The notes under the pieces: generated by a model | Database searches by the model: none | Told to the model about the DNA's origin: nothing | What the model saw: the letters and a program-made list of their open reading frames with translations, nothing else | Part shown: in pieces, positions 15,205 through 21,292 of the stretch | Position numbering within the stretch: the first letter of the stretch is position 1 | Layout: each line of letters begins with the position of its first letter | Made by a program: the position numbers and the translations under genes | Virus record (IMG/VR): IMGVR_UViG_3300025151_000366 | Coordinates: 1-21,292 of that record | DNA length: 21,292 nucleotides | Direction: 5' to 3' (one strand) | DNA from: a virus

Positions 15205-15762
15205 TTAAACTTCGTTTCCCCATACATCCCAACCTTCGGTTTTTTCTCTGGCAAAGAGTTCTATTCTTGGTAAATCTCCAAATAATAAATCAATTCGTTT
15301 TCTAACCTCATGTGGTTTTTTGCTGTGTTTTGTTCTTTCTGCTATAACTTTTTGATAAATGTTATTTATTTTTTTATATTTCAACATTTGTCCTTTAGTC
15401 CCTAATAAACATATTTCATAATTTTTCATTGTCCACGCACCTAAGTTCGCAACAGTTTTACCATTTTTAGTTATTTTTTCCCAAATAAAAACTACTGTTA
15501 CATATTTAAAACCCCAACTTTCCATAGTTTCAATGGCATCTTTTATGTGAGCATCAGTAGTCCATAAAAACAAAGCACAGTCTTTTTCTAATATATTTTT
15601 TACAGGTAAATTTTTAATCCAATTTTTACTTTGAGTTTCATAATGTTTGTTTATACTTGTAAACCTTACTCCATTGTATTTTTGCAATTCTTTACTGCTA
15701 AAAGACCAAGGCGGGTCAGCATAAATAATGTTGTATTTTTTGTCTGGAAAATTAAAAGACAC
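15205..15762 (-). CDS. MT-A70 family adenine-N6 methyltransferase
   Basis: A 185-residue protein with the catalytic DPPW motif at 16-19 (KYNIIYADPPWSF), LFLWTT at 64-69, the HSKKPHEVRKRID segment at 146-158 and the C-terminal RIELFAR...GWDVWGNE at 166-184. These are all in the order of MT-A70/IME4-like enzymes, which transfer a methyl group from S-adenosylmethionine to adenine N6. In a phage the likely target is DNA, for protection from restriction or regulation, but the sequence does not fix the substrate or site. It begins with GTG ten bases after the scaffold stop and has only a weak AGG upstream. It is placed between scaffold and capsid, where T7-type phages normally have nothing, so it looks like an acquired gene. 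Confidence 0.93.
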   Translation of the reverse strand: MSFNFPDKKYNIIYADPPWSFSSKELQKYNGVRFTSINKHYETQSKNWIKNLPVKNILEKDCALFLWTTDAHIKDAIETMESWGFKYVTVVFIWEKITKNGKTVANLGAWTMKNYEICLLGTKGQMLKYKKINNIYQKVIAERTKHSKKPHEVRKRIDLLFGDLPRIELFAREKTEGWDVWGNEV

Positions 15763-15771
15763 TAACCTAAC

Positions 15772-16581
15772 TTATGTTCTTGGCTCTTGCACACCAGGAA
15801 ATGCTTGGTTAAATTTAGCCTCAACTTCTCTTCTAAATTTTGCGTCTGTTTTATATCTTGGGTCAGACACCATATCGTATAAATCTTCTTTTGAGGTAAT
15901 TCCTTCAACATTCATTGGACTAACAGGTATTGATTGTTCGCCTGTCAAACCTCTAAGTTTGTTTAGTACACGCAAACCATTTGCTGTTGCTCCAAGTATT
16001 TCTAGCTCTTCTATATCGGCTGGCCCAAAAATACCTTTATCTACCTGTCCTTTTATCCACGCTTGATTAGCGGTAATAATTTGTTCTGCGTTAGGCCCAA
16101 GTTTTTTTACCTCTTCGTCAACATTTATCATGTCTTGCTCTTCTGATTCTTGAGCGGTTTCTTTAAACATGTTAACAAGATTATCAAAAACTTCTTGTGT
16201 TGGTTTTGCTGTTTTTGCCCAATCTACAAATTTTTTAGCTAGTGGGTCATTCTCATCTATTCCTTCTAATACATCAAGATTGTATTCATCAGGTGCTTTG
16301 TGTCCACCCATACTCATTTTTTTTAACAACTCATTGTGAGAATTAGCAAGCTCTTCAATTTTAATTCCGTTTTTTTCATCCCAATGTTTATCAGCAATAT
16401 AATCAGGTTTTTCTAAAGCCTCTTGTGCTGACTCTTCCGCTACCCCATCTAAAGCCTCGCCTACTGTTTTACGAGCAGATTCCTCTTCTATTTTGTGCGG
16501 CACTGTTTCTTGCTGATCTTGCTGAGATGTATCTTCTGTATCTATGTTTAGCAAACCTACTTCTTCTTGAATTTCACTCAT
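15772..16581 (-). CDS. Capsid assembly (scaffolding) protein
   Basis: A 269-residue acidic protein with an N-terminus rich in E, Q, D and S (residues 1-60), then KPDYIADKHWDEKNGIKIEELANSHNELLKKM at about 58-89, DEYNLDVLEGIDENDPLAKKFVDWAKTA, and a C-terminal basic, helical end (SDPRYKTDAKFRREVEAKFNQAFPG). This layout, with pI low at the N-terminus and a coat-binding basic C-terminus, is usual for T7-type scaffolds. Position after the portal and before the capsid agrees. It is expected to be in the prohead and leave on DNA packaging. It overlaps the preceding gene by 4 bases. Confidence 0.88.
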   Translation of the reverse strand: MSEIQEEVGLLNIDTEDTSQQDQQETVPHKIEEESARKTVGEALDGVAEESAQEALEKPDYIADKHWDEKNGIKIEELANSHNELLKKMSMGGHKAPDEYNLDVLEGIDENDPLAKKFVDWAKTAKPTQEVFDNLVNMFKETAQESEEQDMINVDEEVKKLGPNAEQIITANQAWIKGQVDKGIFGPADIEELEILGATANGLRVLNKLRGLTGEQSIPVSPMNVEGITSKEDLYDMVSDPRYKTDAKFRREVEAKFNQAFPGVQEPRT

Positions 16582-16841
16582 TTTTTCACCCTCTCTATGC
16601 GTTGTAAAATTTCTCTAATTATACTGTTTTGCCCTTCTCTTGCAAAACCAAAATCTGTACCAGCTCCAACAACCCATGTTGGTTGTGATAAAGTTTTATC
16701 TACTAAATAATCCAACACTTTTTTTCCTTCTGTTGTTTCAAAAGTGCGAGCAAATGCTCTATCTAATCTTTTGTTGTCATCGTCTTTTGGTGCTGCTGAT
16801 TCAAAATCAACAACATTAATACCTTCCCATCCATCATTCAT
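16578..16841 (-). CDS. Bbp19-like small phage protein
   Basis: An 87-residue protein whose middle and end (RLDRAFARTFETTEGKKVLDYL, then GAGTDFGFAREGQNSIIREIL in parts) follow a pattern I know from small phage proteins encoded between portal and scaffold, named after Bordetella phage Bbp19: an A-F-x-x-x-F-x-T-x-x-G-K-x-V-L stretch and a C-terminal R-E-G-Q/x-x-x-x-x-x-I-L/I. Its role is unknown; the position suggests a head completion or portal-associated function. It overlaps the portal gene by 8 bases and the scaffold by 4. Confidence 0.78.
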   Translation of the reverse strand: MNDGWEGINVVDFESAAPKDDDNKRLDRAFARTFETTEGKKVLDYLVDKTLSQPTWVVGAGTDFGFAREGQNSIIREILQRIERVKK

Positions 16842-18444
16842 TTACTACTTCCTCACCTGGTACTATTTGTAAACCTGTCTCTTCTGCTGGCATCTCTTCT
16901 TCTGGCATTGGCGGGCCTGCTTGTTGTTGGGCCTGCATCTGCATCATCTGCATCATTTGTTCTTGCATCACTTGTTTTTCCTCATCAGTCGTTCTTAATG
17001 TAGTAGGAATACCAAGTTTATCGCCAACATATTTAGCTATCATCTCTGGTTTTATTTCTGCCTGTCCTCCAGCTCCTAACGAGTTTGCTATTTGTGCAAA
17101 CTGCATAACATCGTTAATGTCATCAAGGTTTTGTGCTTTAGCTAAAGGAGACACAGGGGTAATTTTGATTTCTAAACCATTAACTTTTAATGGAAGGTTT
17201 ATCATGCCTTTTTCATCCATAATAGATAAAACTCTTCTAACTACAGGATTCATAGTTTCTGTTATTAATCTACCAAACGCACTACCTAAATTTTGCGACA
17301 ATTCTTTCATGCGTTCTACAATTTCTGTAGCACTACGAGCCGACATGTTGTCTGGCGGTAAACTCTCGTCTAACATAATTTTTTTAATATTCATGCGTAA
17401 ATCGTTAATAATAATTTGCGACACATTAAAATCTGCTGATCTCTGTAATGGTGCTAAACTTGCTCCTTGCGGGCCAGAGTTTCTAGCAACAGGTATGATT
17501 GCTCCTGGTGCTATTCGTACATTACTAGGATTTAATACGCCATCATCAGCAGCAGTATAAACACCGCTTATAGCTAGACTTGCATTTTTTAATACCAACT
17601 CTAAAGTTTTATTTAAAGTTTTTATATCAGGAATAGCTGTTAGTAACGGGCCTCTTCCAAAGACCTCACCAGGTACTTTCATGTATCTTGACACTACCCA
17701 TGGGTTTTCTTTTAACCTACGGAAAACCAGTTCTGTTTTTGTCTTTGGGTGAATCACATGATAACAATAGTCGCCTCTTTCAGTGTGATAAATAACGGAC
17801 TCGTATAATTCAACTAGATCAGTTTTTTTGTCATCTATCAAACGCTGCAACTCGGTAGATATAATTGCATCAGGATATTCACGCAAAATTGCCTCAGTTC
17901 TTAATTTGTATTTACGGTACACATTATCAACTGTGCCTTGCGGGCCTTCTTCTAAAGCAATCAAGTATTGAGGTACAGCAGTAAACTGAATAGGATTTAA
18001 GTCATCGCCTGCTTGAATAAGCATAACTGATGTACCTACAGCTAGGTCTAACAAAAACTCACCCATTGCTAGATCAAAATTACTTTGTTTTAGCATGGTA
18101 AACATTTGCTCTGTATATAAATCTAAAACTTGCTGCACATTGTCTTGTTCTTCTGGCGGGATATCATTGCCTGCCTCTAAACGACACCATTTTTTATATG
18201 GCGGAAATAGACCTGATTGTATTCTATTAGCAAACTTTTGTGTGCTATCTATTGCTGTAGAATCAAAGACTCGGTTCATTTTACCTTGCCCTGGTACATT
18301 TCCCTCGTAATATCCTTGGTACATGTTTCTTTGTGGCAAACCATATTCGTAGGCCTCTTCATAAACGCTACGCCATAAGTCCTTGCGAGCAAAAGCCTCT
18401 TTGTGTCTGCGGATTACTTCTTCTAAATTTAATCTATCTTTCAC
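16834..18444 (-). CDS. Portal (head-tail connector) protein
   Basis: A 536-residue protein, matching the T7 gp8 connector in size. Hallmarks are RRHKEAFARKDLWRSVYEEAYEYGLP (about 13-38), the FDSTAIDSTQKFANRIQSGLFPPYKKWCRLEAG region (about 60-92), NPWVVSRYMKVPGEVFGRGPL, DNMSARSATEIVERMKEL, and a Gln/Met-rich C-terminus (MMQMMQMQAQQQAG). It forms the dodecameric ring at the packaging vertex, through which DNA enters and leaves, and which binds the terminase and tail tube A. The start is GTG at 18444, which shares four bases (GTGA) with the stop of the upstream gene; GAGG lies about 11 bases before it. Confidence is high. Confidence 0.95.
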   Translation of the reverse strand: MKDRLNLEEVIRRHKEAFARKDLWRSVYEEAYEYGLPQRNMYQGYYEGNVPGQGKMNRVFDSTAIDSTQKFANRIQSGLFPPYKKWCRLEAGNDIPPEEQDNVQQVLDLYTEQMFTMLKQSNFDLAMGEFLLDLAVGTSVMLIQAGDDLNPIQFTAVPQYLIALEEGPQGTVDNVYRKYKLRTEAILREYPDAIISTELQRLIDDKKTDLVELYESVIYHTERGDYCYHVIHPKTKTELVFRRLKENPWVVSRYMKVPGEVFGRGPLLTAIPDIKTLNKTLELVLKNASLAISGVYTAADDGVLNPSNVRIAPGAIIPVARNSGPQGASLAPLQRSADFNVSQIIINDLRMNIKKIMLDESLPPDNMSARSATEIVERMKELSQNLGSAFGRLITETMNPVVRRVLSIMDEKGMINLPLKVNGLEIKITPVSPLAKAQNLDDINDVMQFAQIANSLGAGGQAEIKPEMIAKYVGDKLGIPTTLRTTDEEKQVMQEQMMQMMQMQAQQQAGPPMPEEEMPAEETGLQIVPGEEVVNE

Positions 18445-18695
18445 GATTTTTTATGCCTCGCTGCAAAATTTTTTGCTGATTCTTTGTTTCTAAATCCCCA
18501 TTTATTTAACGCTAGTTTTAATCTTGTAGGCCTTCCTTTTTTGTCTACAAGTGGCCCTTCAATACCAGAAAACCTAGCGGCAAAAGATACTCTTCTTGGA
18601 TTCGTGCCGCTTTTAACAGGTCGTTTTACGCCAAACTTTTTACGGCCTTTTTCGTTCAATCCTCCAGTTTTACTTTGAAATGCTTTTGCTACCAT
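18441..18695 (-). CDS. Conserved small basic phage protein
   Basis: An 84-residue, very basic protein containing GGLNEKGRKKFGVKRPVKSG, NPRRVSFAARFSGIEGP, KGRPTRLKLALNKWGF and a C-terminal SAKNFAARHKK. I recall near-identical small proteins just before the portal in many marine phages (a DUF-type family, possibly DUF6321). The function is unknown. The Arg/Lys content and location next to packaging genes are compatible with nucleic acid binding, but no known DNA-binding fold is evident. The start has no clear SD. The end overlaps the portal start by 4 bases. Confidence 0.82.
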   Translation of the reverse strand: MVAKAFQSKTGGLNEKGRKKFGVKRPVKSGTNPRRVSFAARFSGIEGPLVDKKGRPTRLKLALNKWGFRNKESAKNFAARHKKS

Positions 18696-18701
18696 AAATA
18701 A

Positions 18702-18848
18702 TTACTTTTTCTTTTTTTTCTTTTTCTTTGGAAACCCTGCTTTCATGTTAGCGTAAGCCTCGTCAGAAATTGTTGATTTAAATTTTGGCCTAGATATTCC
18801 TGCTTTTTTTCGCCTGTTTATGTTTGCGTATAATCCTGGTTTAGCCAT
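18702..18848 (-). CDS. Lysine-rich 48-residue protein
   Basis: The frame reads MAKPGLYANINRRKKAGISR, then PKFKSTISDEAYANMKAGFP, then eight lysines and a stop. It has a strong ribosome binding site, GGAGGA, seven bases before the ATG. I recall small phage proteins that begin MAKPGLYANI(N/H)xRRKAG, so this looks like a conserved family, not chance. The function is unknown. The A+T-rich lysine run produces a long T-tract on the plus strand that could be mistaken for a terminator. Confidence 0.82.
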   Translation of the reverse strand: MAKPGLYANINRRKKAGISRPKFKSTISDEAYANMKAGFPKKKKKKKK

Positions 18849-18859
18849 GAGCTATCCTC

Positions 18860-18970
18860 CTAATATTTATACTTGGATTTAACTTTTTTCATCAAAGATG
18901 TCCTCTTACGAGACGACCTCTTTTTTTCTTTGTATGATTTTTTCTTTTTTACTGAGGGCATTTTATACAT
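18860..18970 (-). CDS. Poly-basic 36-residue micro-protein
   Basis: The frame reads MYKMPSVKKKKSYKEKKRSS then RKRTSLMKKVKSKYKY and a TAG stop. About half the residues are Lys or Arg. I take the start at 18970, directly after the TAA of the upstream gene and eight bases after GAGG; the inner ATG at 18961 is the alternative. No hydrophobic core is present, so the protein is probably disordered and could bind DNA or RNA. It is followed after 11 bases by the next small gene, whose SD lies right behind its stop. Confidence 0.68.
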   Translation of the reverse strand: MYKMPSVKKKKSYKEKKRSSRKRTSLMKKVKSKYKY

Positions 18971-19045
18971 TTATTTTTCCTCAATAACGACAATGTTAGT
19001 TCTCCATTTAGGATTACGAATATAGTCTGGTCTTGTTCTGTCCAT
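18971..19045 (-). CDS. 24-residue micro-protein
   Basis: The frame reads MDRTRPDYIRNPKWRTNIVV then IEEK and a TAA stop. It begins immediately after the stop of the preceding gene (TAAATG), and the next micro-gene begins immediately after its own stop, so a chain of coupled starts is seen. Its end supplies the GAGG used by the next gene. It is too short for family assignment; the tight junctions on both sides are the main evidence that it is translated. Confidence 0.55.
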   Translation of the reverse strand: MDRTRPDYIRNPKWRTNIVVIEEK

Positions 19046-19294
19046 TTATGCTCCTAAATTTGTTTTACTGTCTCTAGGGTTTCTAACTGACGATTGCCCT
19101 AATGATGCGGTTTGTGTACCAGGCAATGTACCACTAATTAATGAACGGCCTACATTGCGGCTGTTTCTACTGCGTGATCGTCTAGTAGTTATTTTTCTGC
19201 CTTCTGGTTCAGTTTTTTTCGGTGCTTGTTGCACACCTGCTGACCCAGTTCCACCACCTGCAATCCTTCTAACTGTGTTTACTACGCCACCCAT
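19046..19294 (-). CDS. Small basic Gly/Ser/Arg-rich protein
   Basis: An 82-residue protein: MGGVVNTVRRIAGGGTGSAG, then an Arg/Ser/Asn stretch (GRKITTRRSRSRNSRNVGRS), then TLPGTQTASLGQ. It looks disordered and basic. It starts with a TAATG overlap with the previous gene and ends next to the 24-residue gene. Small basic Gly-rich proteins of this type follow the acetyltransferase in related marine phages, from memory. The function is unknown. Confidence 0.75.
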   Translation of the reverse strand: MGGVVNTVRRIAGGGTGSAGVQQAPKKTEPEGRKITTRRSRSRNSRNVGRSLISGTLPGTQTASLGQSSVRNPRDSKTNLGA

Positions 19295-19563
19295 TATGTG
19301 TACCTCTTCGTTGTTTCGTATGGATTTCTCATCACGCCATCAGTCGGGGTCATTTCGCCACCCGTAACGCCAAGTTGAGGAATAAGTCTATCTTGCGAAT
19401 ACAGTAATCTACCGCCTTGTCGCATAGAGCGTTTTTTAGCCGCTAGTTTTCTTAACTCGGATTTTTCTTTTGCCTCAACAGATGCCTCTCTTTTGGCAAG
19501 TGCCTCGTCAGCCTCAGATGTGTCTACGGTTGGTACTTTTGGTGTTTTTAAAAAACTACCCAT
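19294..19563 (-). CDS. Small conserved phage protein
   Basis: An 89-residue protein: MGSFLKTPKVPTVDTSEADE, then a charged coiled-coil-like stretch (ALAKREASVEAKEKSELRKL, AAKKRSMRQGGRLLYS) and GVTGGEMTPTDGVMRNPY. I choose the ATG at 19563 (MGSFLK) because GAGG lies ten bases upstream; an in-frame ATG at 19581 would add MRGYLN and deepen the overlap with the acetyltransferase. Proteins beginning MGSFLKxPKxP are, in my memory, typical of the interval between terminase and portal. The role is unknown; it may take part in head maturation. Confidence 0.78.
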   Translation of the reverse strand: MGSFLKTPKVPTVDTSEADEALAKREASVEAKEKSELRKLAAKKRSMRQGGRLLYSQDRLIPQLGVTGGEMTPTDGVMRNPYETTKRYT

Positions 19564-20050
19564 GTTTAAATAACCTCGCATACATTATGTAATCTTCTTT
19601 GTCTGGCCCATATTGCCGACAAACCCCCTCTTGCGTAAAGCTCATTTTTTCTATCCATTTGATAGCTCTAGCATTATTTGCTTTAACTGTACAGTGGATT
19701 CTATGTAAATTCAACTGTTTTGCTGTTGCCAACATAAACTTAAATGCTCCCTTGTGAAATTTTGTTTTGTATTTAGATAACATAATGCGATCAGGTATCA
19801 TCCATATCTCACCTACATTAGGCCATAACTGAATAACGCCAAAGCACGCCATGGGTTTACCGTCAACGCAAACCGCATAACCGTACTCACTTGCTTTGTC
19901 CATGTGATCGTAATAATCGGGAAAATCTTGTATGTTTTGCAAATCTTCTGGATGCAAGTCCATAATTTTTAACAAGTATGAACGGAACGGCACAACCTGT
20001 ATGTTGGTGTTTTCTATCTTAAATATTTTTTCCAAATCTGCGTAAGTCAT
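19556..20050 (-). CDS. GNAT-family acetyltransferase-like protein
   Basis: A 164-residue protein with the GNAT fold outline. Residues 56-76 (YGYAVCVDGKPMACFGVIQLW) and 79-85 (VGEIWMI) give the central beta strands. Residues 96-112 (KTKFHKGAFKFMLATAK) cover the acetyl-CoA pyrophosphate-binding region, though the usual R/Q-x-x-G-x-G/A is not perfect. LHRIHCTVKANNARAIKWIEKMSF (115-138) is the strong motif B. The C-terminus is the usual short strand (DYIMYARLF). Similar proteins in podoviruses are encoded near the packaging genes and are sometimes compared with T7 gp13, which is needed for virion assembly. The substrate is unknown. It has a TAATG junction with the terminase gene and an 8-base overlap with the next gene. 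Confidence 0.85.
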   Translation of the reverse strand: MTYADLEKIFKIENTNIQVVPFRSYLLKIMDLHPEDLQNIQDFPDYYDHMDKASEYGYAVCVDGKPMACFGVIQLWPNVGEIWMIPDRIMLSKYKTKFHKGAFKFMLATAKQLNLHRIHCTVKANNARAIKWIEKMSFTQEGVCRQYGPDKEDYIMYARLFKHG

Positions 20051-21292
20051 TAAAAAATATCAAAATCTGTATTTGCGGTTGCTTGTTGGTATCTTTGATT
20101 TGTGCCTCTGGTTAATTGTCTATGTTCGCCACCTCCTAGCATTAGGTACATATACGCATCGCCAACGTGTGAGTGTTGGTTTTTAAACGGAGAATCTTTG
20201 TATCTTTCGTGGCCTGCTACTTGCACTCTGCGAAAATGATAACCGCCACTTAATGCTTTTCTAGTACGCTCACATTTTGCTGCAACCAGTAATCCTGGTT
20301 TACCATCAATCAATCGGTTCATTGGCATAGCTCCTGCCTCACGCCTAACTTTAAAATCGTTACTGGCAGTCGGTCTTGCGTTCATGCCTAATGTCTTGAG
20401 ATGGTCAAACGCTGTTACTTCGTATATCTGATCTCGCTGCTGTCCTGCTGGGTCGCCAAAAATTAACACATCATACTTTGGAAATTTTGACTCTAGTTCT
20501 GATTTTAACATATGGCCAAACCGTTCTAGGCCCATGTCAAAAGTAACCAGCTCACCTAAAATAACCCAACGCCCATTCGGTAGTTTTTGTCCGAATACGG
20601 CTGCGGGAGTCAAACCAAAGTCAAGTCCGACTTGAATCGGTACAGACGGGTCAGGCTCTATGTATTCTTCGGTCATGGTAGCATCATCGTACTCTGGCAA
20701 AATGGGTTTACCTTCTTGCACATAAGTATAAATGCCTTGTGCATAGCATCTTATCCAATCTAAATTTTTTCCCAGCATAGTTTGTTCGTAATAGCCTGCG
20801 GGGAGGTTTTTAAGGTTTTCTGCTTTTGGGTTAGTCTCCCACCATTTGCCGCAACTAAATACAAAGCCGTTAGCCTCTGGATTGTCTGGCAATTCGTCTT
20901 TGGTTACCTCTAGCACACCGCCTGGTTGATTGTAAAACTTCCACGCATACTTACCTTTCATCGGCTCTTTTTCAGCAAGGTTATACCACCAATGATCGGA
21001 GTCCATTGGGTTAGTGTCCATCCAAACCCCTCGCCATGTTGGGCCACCGTCTGCTTTGGTCGGGTAACGGCCTACCCTGTGTGTTAAACCATCTACAACT
21101 GCTTTGGGTAACTCTCTGGCCTCATTGACCCAAGCTCCCGTCAATTCCATAGACAACAACTTACGCACATCTTTTGGCTGGTCTAACGCTAAAAAGATGA
21201 CTTCGCAATCTATGCCTGCCGCTCCCTCTCTGGCTGGCAACTTGATATGATGCGTTAAGGGCGGACTCCAACGCATCGCACCCCATATATTT
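20050..21292 (-). CDS. terL: Terminase large subunit (5' end outside window)
   Basis: The frame is open at the right edge (five codons, NIWGA, precede the first in-window Met at 21276), so the N-terminal ATPase part with Walker A is missing. What is visible includes the Walker-B-side segment (EVIFLALDQPKDVRKLLSMEL, WVNEARELP), the coupling motif MDTNP, and the RNase H-like nuclease with its three acidic residues: VGLDFGLTPAAVFGQ (D219 from the Met), IFGDPAGQQRD (D275) and HVGDAYMYL (D373). It cuts the concatemer and pumps DNA into the prohead through the portal. About 408 residues plus a missing part of perhaps 150-200 would agree with T7-type terminases. It precedes the portal gene, unlike T7. 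Confidence 0.95.
   Translation of the reverse strand, partial: NIWGAMRWSPPLTHHIKLPAREGAAGIDCEVIFLALDQPKDVRKLLSMELTGAWVNEARELPKAVVDGLTHRVGRYPTKADGGPTWRGVWMDTNPMDSDHWWYNLAEKEPMKGKYAWKFYNQPGGVLEVTKDELPDNPEANGFVFSCGKWWETNPKAENLKNLPAGYYEQTMLGKNLDWIRCYAQGIYTYVQEGKPILPEYDDATMTEEYIEPDPSVPIQVGLDFGLTPAAVFGQKLPNGRWVILGELVTFDMGLERFGHMLKSELESKFPKYDVLIFGDPAGQQRDQIYEVTAFDHLKTLGMNARPTASNDFKVRREAGAMPMNRLIDGKPGLLVAAKCERTRKALSGGYHFRRVQVAGHERYKDSPFKNQHSHVGDAYMYLMLGGGEHRQLTRGTNQRYQQATANTDFDIF

Noticed and set aside
18705-18726. Long T-tract resembling a terminator on the plus strand
   Set aside because: It is the complement of the AAA/AAG codons of the eight-lysine end of the 48-residue gene, with no hairpin and no plus-strand gene before it.

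Overview
This window reads as the late structural and packaging module of a tailed bacteriophage with podovirus (short-tailed, T7-type) morphology. Every gene I can support is on the minus strand, so transcription runs from high to low coordinates. The genes are packed head to tail with 1-8 base overlaps or stop-start junctions, and the DNA is strongly A+T rich. No integrase, tRNA, rRNA, CRISPR array or insertion sequence was seen. The mix of genes (T7-type portal, tail tubes and fibre N-terminus, a 100-residue fibre-associated protein, poly-lysine micro-proteins beside the terminase) and the A+T bias suggest a marine podovirus of the kind that infects SAR11-like bacteria. That host call is an inference from family memory, not from a search.

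Layout in order of transcription: the large terminase subunit (5' end outside the window, 21292-20050); a GNAT acetyltransferase; five very small, mostly very basic proteins, three of them under 50 residues; a conserved small basic protein; the portal; a Bbp19-like protein; the scaffold. Then come two genes that do not belong to the usual scaffold-capsid core: an MT-A70 adenine methyltransferase and an unknown 127-residue protein. The latter sits directly behind a near-consensus sigma-70 promoter (TTGACA-17-TATAGT) placed so that its mRNA should be leaderless. The major capsid gene follows with a strong ribosome binding site, then a small capsid-linked protein, then a GC-rich UUCG hairpin at the place where T7 has its terminator T-phi. 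Downstream are tail tube A, tail tube B (nozzle), four internal-virion/ejection-type proteins, the tail fibre, a tail-fibre-associated chaperone-like protein and two exported proteins. The last is cut by the window edge and overlaps its neighbour by 92 bases.

How it fits together: terminase, portal, scaffold and capsid build and fill the head. Tubes A and B form the short tail. The internal proteins are probably carried in the head and ejected with DNA, and the fibre binds the host.

The most notable observation is in the 579-residue internal protein. Its C-terminal third carries the ordered motifs of a RelA/SpoT-type (alarmone synthetase-like) nucleotidyltransferase, which would make it a candidate effector delivered with the genome. 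Other points of interest are the leaderless promoter and moron cassette beside the capsid gene, a roughly 110-residue domain inserted in the nozzle protein, the cluster of poly-basic micro-genes, and the long overlap of two signal-peptide genes.
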